Source: Pseudomonadota bacterium (GTDB lineage: Bacteria; Desulfobacterota; Desulfobacteria; Desulfobacterales; Desulfobacteraceae). From it: a stretch of DNA of 11,139 nt. The stretch is taken from the NCBI GenBank assembly GCA_018816605.1, contig JAHIVS010000531.1:1-11139 (forward strand), in the 5' to 3' direction. The notes beneath the pieces are model-generated. The model was not told the DNA's origin, searched no databases, and saw nothing but the letters and a program-made list of their open reading frames with translations. Shown piece after piece: positions 7,293-11,139 of this stretch (position 1 is its first letter; every line of letters begins with the position of its first letter). Made by a program: the position numbers and the translations under genes.

Positions 7293-8238
7293 GACGGATT
7301 GTTTTTATTTCTTCAATCAAACGGTCTATCTTTTCCCGTACCGCAGCAAACTTGGGTATTTTCTCCCGCAGGTTTGTAACATGCTTGCTCATGGTCGATA
7401 TTTCCCGTCCCAAATATGCAGCAACATCGTTAAGGGTATGCCGGGTGTAATCAGCGGCAAGCAGTGCGATGACGGCACGTGCCTCGACAACCTGCCGGCT
7501 TCTGCTTTTACTGATTATCTTTTGCCGGGGGATACTATATGCATCTACCACCAAAATAGTCAAGGTATCAAGGCTGATACTGGGTACAGACGGCTCTCCG
7601 GCCTGATCAAGCACTTTGTGGACAAAATCATCATCCCCAAGGATACGTCCTTCCACATTACCTTTCCGCAACAATTCCAGACGATCCGCCTCTATGGGTT
7701 GCCCCATGAAATGAAGGTAATGGAGACGTGCCGCCTCTTTTGCCGGCCCAAACAATTTGAGTGCCGAATCAATGGAAAGAAATTCTGCGGCTTTATCCGG
7801 CTCAAGATAAGCACGATGGCTGCTTTCCGAATACTCCAGGGGGTCTATCACCAGCTCTGCACGCACCGGGTTGAGATGAATGTATCGAATGATCTCAAGA
7901 AGATATCCTTCGCTGTCAACCAAAATCGCCTTATAGCGACCCTGAAAAAGATGCCCCACACGATCATAACGATGGTTGAACCAGCCCGTATACCGCTGTG
8001 AAAGACTTTGCATCATTTTAGACAGCGGTATATCTGATACCTGGATCGCCATGTGCACATGGTTTTTCATCCAGCAATATGCATACAGCCGCAGGTGATC
8101 CCTTTCAAGCCCCTGGCTGAGGATCTCTTCAAACCGCCTGATATCATCCCTGCCATGGAAAATTATCTGTTTGGCATTTCCACGAAGCATAACATGGTAA
8201 AAAGCACCCGGGTAGTGGATACGTGGTTTTCTGGGCAT
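7288..8238 (-). CDS. REP-associated tyrosine transposase (RAYT, Y1_Tnp family) with DnaA-like C-terminal HTH
   Basis: This is a 316-residue single-strand DNA transposase of the IS200-related HUH class. The N-terminal Y1_Tnp domain (about 1-130) has the family opening MPRKPRIHYPGAFYHVMLRG, the metal-binding HUH motif KNHVHMA (His60, His62), FQGRYKA, and RYIHLNPVRA, in which Tyr119 is followed four residues later by Asn123. That YxxxN signature is typical of RAYTs (IS200 proteins have YxxxQ). All catalytic residues are present, so it may be active. Residues about 246-295 (ARAVIALLAADYTRHTLNDV, then AAYLGREISTMSKHVTNLR) resemble the helix-turn-helix of DnaA domain IV, an architecture known for longer RAYTs. 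A strong AAGGAGG precedes the ATG. The stop codon falls in a repeat arm. The gene stands between fcl and wbpP and is unrelated to polysaccharide synthesis. Confidence 0.92.
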   Translation of the reverse strand: MPRKPRIHYPGAFYHVMLRGNAKQIIFHGRDDIRRFEEILSQGLERDHLRLYAYCWMKNHVHMAIQVSDIPLSKMMQSLSQRYTGWFNHRYDRVGHLFQGRYKAILVDSEGYLLEIIRYIHLNPVRAELVIDPLEYSESSHRAYLEPDKAAEFLSIDSALKLFGPAKEAARLHYLHFMGQPIEADRLELLRKGNVEGRILGDDDFVHKVLDQAGEPSVPSISLDTLTILVVDAYSIPRQKIISKSRSRQVVEARAVIALLAADYTRHTLNDVAAYLGREISTMSKHVTNLREKIPKFAAVREKIDRLIEEIKTIRQ

Positions 8239-8242
8239 ATCC

Positions 8243-8249
8243 CCTCCTT
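8243..8249 (-). promoter_or_regulatory. Ribosome binding site of the RAYT gene
   Basis: AAGGAGG on the - strand is 4 bases from the ATG at 8238. It is the strongest Shine-Dalgarno sequence in the window, in contrast to its downstream neighbour wbpP, which has none. Confidence 0.75.
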
Positions 8250-8260
8250 AGCGAAATAGC

Positions 8261-8320
8261 GGGGTCAGGCTTGTGTTCTTGGCTTATTTCCCAATAAGCC
8301 AAGAACACAAGCCTGACCCC
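8261..8320. repeat. 60-base perfect palindrome of the GGGGTCAGGCTTG family, copy 1
   Basis: Left arm 8261-8288 and right arm 8293-8320 are exact reverse complements over 28 bases, separated by TCCC. The whole unit is identical to the one at 10383-10442. It lies between the fcl stop and the RAYT start and would form a long hairpin in the transcript or in single-stranded DNA. No run of U follows on the - strand, so it is not a typical intrinsic terminator. The canonical GTAG tetranucleotide of enterobacterial REPs is not seen beside it. Confidence 0.97.
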
Positions 8321-8334
8321 AATTACCCCAATTA
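8317..8334. repeat. 9-base tandem duplication at the fcl stop codon
   Basis: CCCCAATTA occurs twice head to tail (8317-8325, 8326-8334). The first copy shares its CCCC with the palindrome end; the second contains the complement of the fcl stop codon. It may record how the repeat joined the end of fcl, or be simple slippage. Confidence 0.55.
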
Positions 8335-9288
8335 GTATTGCTGCTGAAACCATTGATAGGTTTTTTCGATCCCGGATCTGATATCTGTTCTGGCCGTCCA
8401 TGACAATGCCCCCATCCGGGAGACATCCAGCAGTTTCCGGGGGGTTCCGTCCGGTTTTGACGCGTCAAACCGAAGCTTGCACTCACATCCGCAGATCTCC
8501 CGGATCATTTCTGCCAAATCCTTGATGGTGATCTCTTTTCCCGTGCCTATGTTAAAAAGCGGAGGGGCTGAAGGATCTTTCACATCAATTTCCTTGCTCA
8601 GCAAAAACAGGCAGGCGTCTGCAAGATCATCCACATATAAAAACTCCCTTCTGGGAGAACCAGACCCCCATATGGTAACAGAATCAGCATTTGTCTTTTT
8701 TGCTTCATGGAATTTCCGGATCAAGGCGGGCAGAACATGGGAAGTTTCAAGATCAAAATTATCATTTGGCCCATACATATTTGTCGGCATTATTGGTATA
8801 AAGGTGGTGCCGTACTGCCGGTTGTATGCCCAGCACATTTCAATGCCTGCTATTTTTGCCATGGCATAGGGAGAATTTGTCGATTCAAGGGGGCCTGTCA
8901 TCAAATAGGCTTCCCTTATGGGCTGGGGGCACAATTTGGGATAAATGCAGGAGGACCCTAAAAAGAGTAACTTTTTGACCCCATGAACCCAGCTTTGATG
9001 GAGAATATTATTTTGTATCATCAGATTTTCATAGATGAACTCGGCAGGATAGGTGCTGTTGGCCATGATACCGCCCACCTTTGCCGCGGCCAGGATGACA
9101 TATTCAGGCCCATGTTTTTTAAAATAATCTGAAACAGCAGCCTGATCCATGAGTTCCAATTCTCCGTGACCAGGGGTCAGCAGGTTGGCATACCCGGCTT
9201 TGTCAAGCCGCCTGAGAATGGCGGACCCCACAAGCCCCCTTGACCCGGCTATGAATATTTTTGATTCTTTTTTCATTTTATTACTCAT
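8332..9288 (-). CDS. fcl: GDP-L-fucose synthase
   Basis: This 318-residue cytoplasmic SDR enzyme (Fcl/WcaG) performs the 3,5-epimerisation and 4-reduction of GDP-4-keto-6-deoxymannose to GDP-L-fucose with NADPH. Visible motifs are the nucleotide-binding [14 protein letters not shown] (11-24), AAAKVGGI (67-74), [11 protein letters not shown] (108-118, with Ser113 and Cys114), and [10 protein letters not shown] (Tyr141, Lys145). [25 protein letters not shown] and [17 protein letters not shown] are characteristic of GDP-fucose synthases. The ATG at 9288 overlaps the end of gmd by 8 bases. A second in-frame ATG 12 bases on (9276) is also possible; neither has a clear ribosome binding site, consistent with coupling to gmd. 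The frame stays open far upstream, but that part lies within gmd and is not coding. gmd-fcl is the standard GDP-fucose pair. Confidence 0.95.
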   Translation of the reverse strand: MSNKMKKESKIFIAGSRGLVGSAILRRLDKAGYANLLTPGHGELELMDQAAVSDYFKKHGPEYVILAAAKVGGIMANSTYPAEFIYENLMIQNNILHQSWVHGVKKLLFLGSSCIYPKLCPQPIREAYLMTGPLESTNSPYAMAKIAGIEMCWAYNRQYGTTFIPIMPTNMYGPNDNFDLETSHVLPALIRKFHEAKKTNADSVTIWGSGSPRREFLYVDDLADACLFLLSKEIDVKDPSAPPLFNIGTGKEITIKDLAEMIREICGCECKLRFDASKPDGTPRKLLDVSRMGALSWTARTDIRSGIEKTYQWFQQQY

Positions 9289-10366
9289 TATATTCAAAGA
9301 TGTCATAGCCATGGGTCTGGCACAGATGATCTTTTTTCGCCACAACCAGGTCGTGCTGCACCATCTCAGCCACAAGACGCTCAAAGGAGATTTCCGGAAC
9401 CCAGCCCAGTTTATTCCTGGCCTTGGAAGGATCACCCAAAAGGGTTTCAACCTCCGTCGGCCTGAAATAGGCGGGATCGACCGACACAATCATCTTGCCT
9501 GTTTTTTTATCAACCCCCTTCTCATCCACGCCTTTGCCCTGCCATAAAATTTCGATATTCAGCTGCCTGGCTGCTGCGTTGACAAAATCCCGCACAGAAT
9601 ACTGCTTGCCCGTGGCAATCACAAAATCATCCGGTGTTTCCTGCTGAAGCATCATCCACTGCATCCTGACATAATCTTTGGCATGGCCCCAATCTCTTTT
9701 TGCATCCAGATTCCCGAGATACAGGCTTTCCTGAAGCCCGAGGCTGATCCGTGCCAATGCCCGGGTGATTTTCCGGGTGACAAAGGTTTCGCCCCGCATG
9801 GGAGATTCATGGTTGAACAAAATCCCGTTGCAGGCGTAGATCCCATAGGCTTCACGGTAATTGACCGTTATCCAGTATGCATACAATTTTGCCACTGCAT
9901 AGGGACTTCGCGGATAAAAGGGGGTGGTTTCCGTCTGGGGGGTCTCCCGGACCTTGCCGTAAAGCTCGGACGTAGATGCCTGGTAAAACCTTGTTTTTTT
10001 CTCAAGCCCCAGCAGGCGGATCCCTTCAAGTATCCGCAGGGTGCCCAGGGCATCGGTATCAGCCGTATATTCCGGAGACTCAAAAGAGACGGCCACATGG
10101 CTTTGGGCCGCAAGGTTATAAACCTCGTCAGGCTGGACCTGCTGAAGGATTCGGATCAGGTTTGTGGCATCTGTAAGATCACCGTAATGCAGGATAAAAT
10201 TTCTGATTTTCTCATGGGGATCCTGGTACAGGTGATCAATTCTATCTGTATTAAATGAGGATGCCCGCCGTTTAATTCCATGGACCTCATATCCCTTTTC
10301 CAATAAAAATTCTGCCAGATACGCCCCATCCTGACCGGTAACGCCTGTAATCAATGCTTTTTTCAT
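9281..10366 (-). CDS. gmd: GDP-mannose 4,6-dehydratase
   Basis: This 361-residue enzyme converts GDP-D-mannose to GDP-4-keto-6-deoxy-D-mannose, the first step to GDP-L-fucose, with tightly bound NADP. Seen are [19 protein letters not shown] (4-22), [38 protein letters not shown], and the catalytic block ASTSELYG with Thr132 and Glu134. Tyr156 and Lys160 lie in [12 protein letters not shown]; these positions agree with my recollection of E. coli Gmd numbering. [17 protein letters not shown] and [17 protein letters not shown] are diagnostic. Of two adjacent ATGs the second (10366) is chosen because AGGTGG is 4 bases away; the first would leave only 1 base. The gene overlaps fcl and follows rmlB, from which it is separated by a palindromic repeat. 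Confidence 0.97.
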   Translation of the reverse strand: MKKALITGVTGQDGAYLAEFLLEKGYEVHGIKRRASSFNTDRIDHLYQDPHEKIRNFILHYGDLTDATNLIRILQQVQPDEVYNLAAQSHVAVSFESPEYTADTDALGTLRILEGIRLLGLEKKTRFYQASTSELYGKVRETPQTETTPFYPRSPYAVAKLYAYWITVNYREAYGIYACNGILFNHESPMRGETFVTRKITRALARISLGLQESLYLGNLDAKRDWGHAKDYVRMQWMMLQQETPDDFVIATGKQYSVRDFVNAAARQLNIEILWQGKGVDEKGVDKKTGKMIVSVDPAYFRPTEVETLLGDPSKARNKLGWVPEISFERLVAEMVQHDLVVAKKDHLCQTHGYDIFEYNE

Positions 10367-10370
10367 CATT

Positions 10371-10384
10371 CCACCTATCGGTGG
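10371..10384 (-). promoter_or_regulatory. gmd ribosome binding site inside a small hairpin touching the palindrome
   Basis: On the - strand the sequence is CCACC-GATA-GGTGG. The right arm carries the AGGTGG Shine-Dalgarno sequence of gmd, and the left arm shares its outer two bases with the end of the 60-base palindrome. The five-base stem could hide the ribosome binding site. Folding of the extended palindrome would use part of the same CCACC arm. Confidence 0.45.
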
Positions 10385-10442
10385 GGTCAGGCTTGTGTTC
10401 TTGGCTTATTTCCCAATAAGCCAAGAACACAAGCCTGACCCC
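10383..10442. repeat. 60-base perfect palindrome of the GGGGTCAGGCTTG family, copy 2
   Basis: It is identical over all 60 bases to 8261-8320, with 28-base arms and loop TCCC. Flanking bases extend the stem by two pairs, to 10381-10444. It occupies most of the 81-base gap between rmlB and gmd, starting 5 bases after the rmlB stop on the - strand. There is no U-tract on either side. Confidence 0.97.
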
Positions 10443-10447
10443 ACTAC

Positions 10448-11139
10448 TTATTTATAATTTTGATTCACCCAGTCAAGATAGCTTTTGTCCATAATTTTGC
10501 GCCACCATATTTCATTGTCCAGGTACCAGTCAATGGTCTTTTTGATGCCTGTTTCAAAGGATTCCTTGGGCGCAAACCCCAGTTCTGAACTGATTTTTAC
10601 GGCATCAATGGCATACCGCCGGTCATGGCCGACCCGGTCAATCACATGGGTAATCAGGCTTTGGGAAGCCTTGCCCCCGGCCCCGGGAGAGTTGGGAAAT
10701 TGCTTTGCAACCGCTGGGTCCGTTTGAAATTTTTGGTCGATCAGGCTGCAGATCTGCTGGACAATATTGATATTGGTCCATTCATTGTTCCCGCCGATAT
10801 TATAGGTCTGCCCCACCCTTCCCTTTTCCAGTACCCGTTCCACGCCCCGGTTGTGATCATCCACAAAAAGCCAGTCCCTTATCTGTTGACCGTCCCCATA
10901 AATGGGCAGGGCCTTTCCATCCAGAATATTGGCAATGCACAAAGGAATCAGCTTTTCAGGAAACTGGAACGGCCCGTAATTATTGGAACAATTGCTGGTG
11001 GTCACCTCAAGGCCATAGGTCTCATGGTAGGCCCGCACCAGATGGTCGGAAGAAGCTTTGCTGGCGGCATAGGGGGAATTGGGTGCATAGGGCGTTGTCT
11101 CGGAAAAAGGCAGATCATCCGGCCCCAGGGTCCCGTATA
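10448..11139 (-). CDS. rfbB: dTDP-glucose 4,6-dehydratase, C-terminal part (5' end outside window)
   Basis: RmlB/RfbB turns dTDP-glucose into dTDP-4-keto-6-deoxyglucose, the entry to dTDP-L-rhamnose and related sugars. The window holds the last 229 codons. The frame runs through the right edge, so the GTG at 11038 is internal. Reading in, [20 protein letters not shown] is followed by [17 protein letters not shown] (catalytic YxxxK), [51 protein letters not shown] and [13 protein letters not shown], all diagnostic of RmlB. An insertion of roughly 15-20 residues before the GHDRRY block ([14 protein letters not shown]) seems longer than in short RmlB forms. rmlA, rmlC and rmlD are not in the window, so the final sugar is open. 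It is the first visible gene of the - strand operon. Confidence 0.94.
   Translation of the reverse strand, partial: YGTLGPDDLPFSETTPYAPNSPYAASKASSDHLVRAYHETYGLEVTTSNCSNNYGPFQFPEKLIPLCIANILDGKALPIYGDGQQIRDWLFVDDHNRGVERVLEKGRVGQTYNIGGNNEWTNINIVQQICSLIDQKFQTDPAVAKQFPNSPGAGGKASQSLITHVIDRVGHDRRYAIDAVKISSELGFAPKESFETGIKKTIDWYLDNEIWWRKIMDKSYLDWVNQNYK

Larger units (their letters stand above)
7224..8320 (-). mobile_element. RAYT locus bounded by its repeats (REPtron-like unit)
   Basis: The unit consists of two tandem 28-base arms, the transposase gene, and one 60-base perfect palindrome of the same family. The layout matches the RAYT/REP arrangement, in which a single-copy HUH transposase sits among short palindromic repeats that are also scattered elsewhere. 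There is no TnpB and no clear terminal inverted repeat, so this is not a classical IS200/IS605 element. The unit interrupts a run of sugar-nucleotide genes all on the - strand, between fcl and wbpP. The outer boundaries are inferred from the repeats, not proven. Confidence 0.7.

Noticed and set aside
7132..8001. Long + strand open frame opposite the RAYT gene
   Set aside because: It has no recognisable domain, it overlaps a clear transposase and the wbpP start on the other strand, and its codons mirror those genes.
8261..8320. The long hairpins (here and at 10383-10442) as intrinsic terminators
   Set aside because: Neither is followed by a U-run on either strand, and the exact 60-base identity together with the RAYT neighbour fits a mobile repeat better. 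They may still affect RNA stability.
7224..8320. A complete IS200/IS605 insertion sequence
   Set aside because: There is no tnpB, the transposase has the RAYT YxxxN form, and the flanking hairpins belong to a repeat also found away from the gene.
9289..9489. Extended N-terminus for fcl
   Set aside because: The upstream open frame lies wholly inside gmd and has no resemblance to GDP-fucose synthase; the family start matches the ATG at 9288.
10448..11038. rmlB starting at the GTG at 11038
   Set aside because: The reading frame continues to the window edge with conserved RmlB sequence, including YAASK, so the GTG is internal.

Overview
The window carries the end of a type II secretion operon on the + strand and a surface-polysaccharide sugar-nucleotide operon on the - strand that has been invaded by a REP-associated tyrosine transposase (RAYT) and its repeats. 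The gene content and protein style suggest a Gram-negative, diderm bacterium, most likely a Desulfobacterota sulfate reducer of the Desulfobacter/Desulfobacula kind. That placement is an inference from protein flavour, not from a marker gene.

Left part (1-3552, + strand): the 3' end of gspD (secretin), complete gspE (assembly ATPase), a YidD-family protein with a signal peptide, and an exported TPR protein with a membrane-associated C-terminus. gspE/yidD and yidD/TPR overlap by 17 and 4 bases, so the last three genes look translationally coupled. gspF is not where it is usually found, directly after gspE. It lies on the opposite strand (3615-4850), convergent with this operon and last in the polysaccharide operon.

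Right part (11139 down to 3615, - strand): rmlB (partial), gmd, fcl, RAYT, wbpP/tviC-type epimerase, tviB/wbpO-type dehydrogenase, gspF. The sugar genes would make dTDP-4-keto-6-deoxyglucose, GDP-L-fucose, and UDP-GalNAc/UDP-GalNAcA (or UDP-GlcNAcA), which are precursors for an O-antigen, capsule or exopolysaccharide. No glycosyltransferase lies in the window.

The most unusual content is a repeat family starting GGGGTCAGGCTTG. It occurs as three 28-base single arms (3556, 7224, 7265) and two identical 60-base perfect palindromes (8261-8320 and 10383-10442). The RAYT gene at 7288-8238 sits between two tandem arms and one palindrome. The two palindromes bracket the gmd-fcl pair. One arm forms the first codons of the wbpP reading frame, and another supplies the RAYT stop codon. 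The transposase keeps its HUH and tyrosine motifs and has a DnaA domain IV-like DNA-binding region at its C-terminus. No RNA genes, CRISPR array or convincing intrinsic terminator were seen. No stretch over 300 bases lacks a gene.
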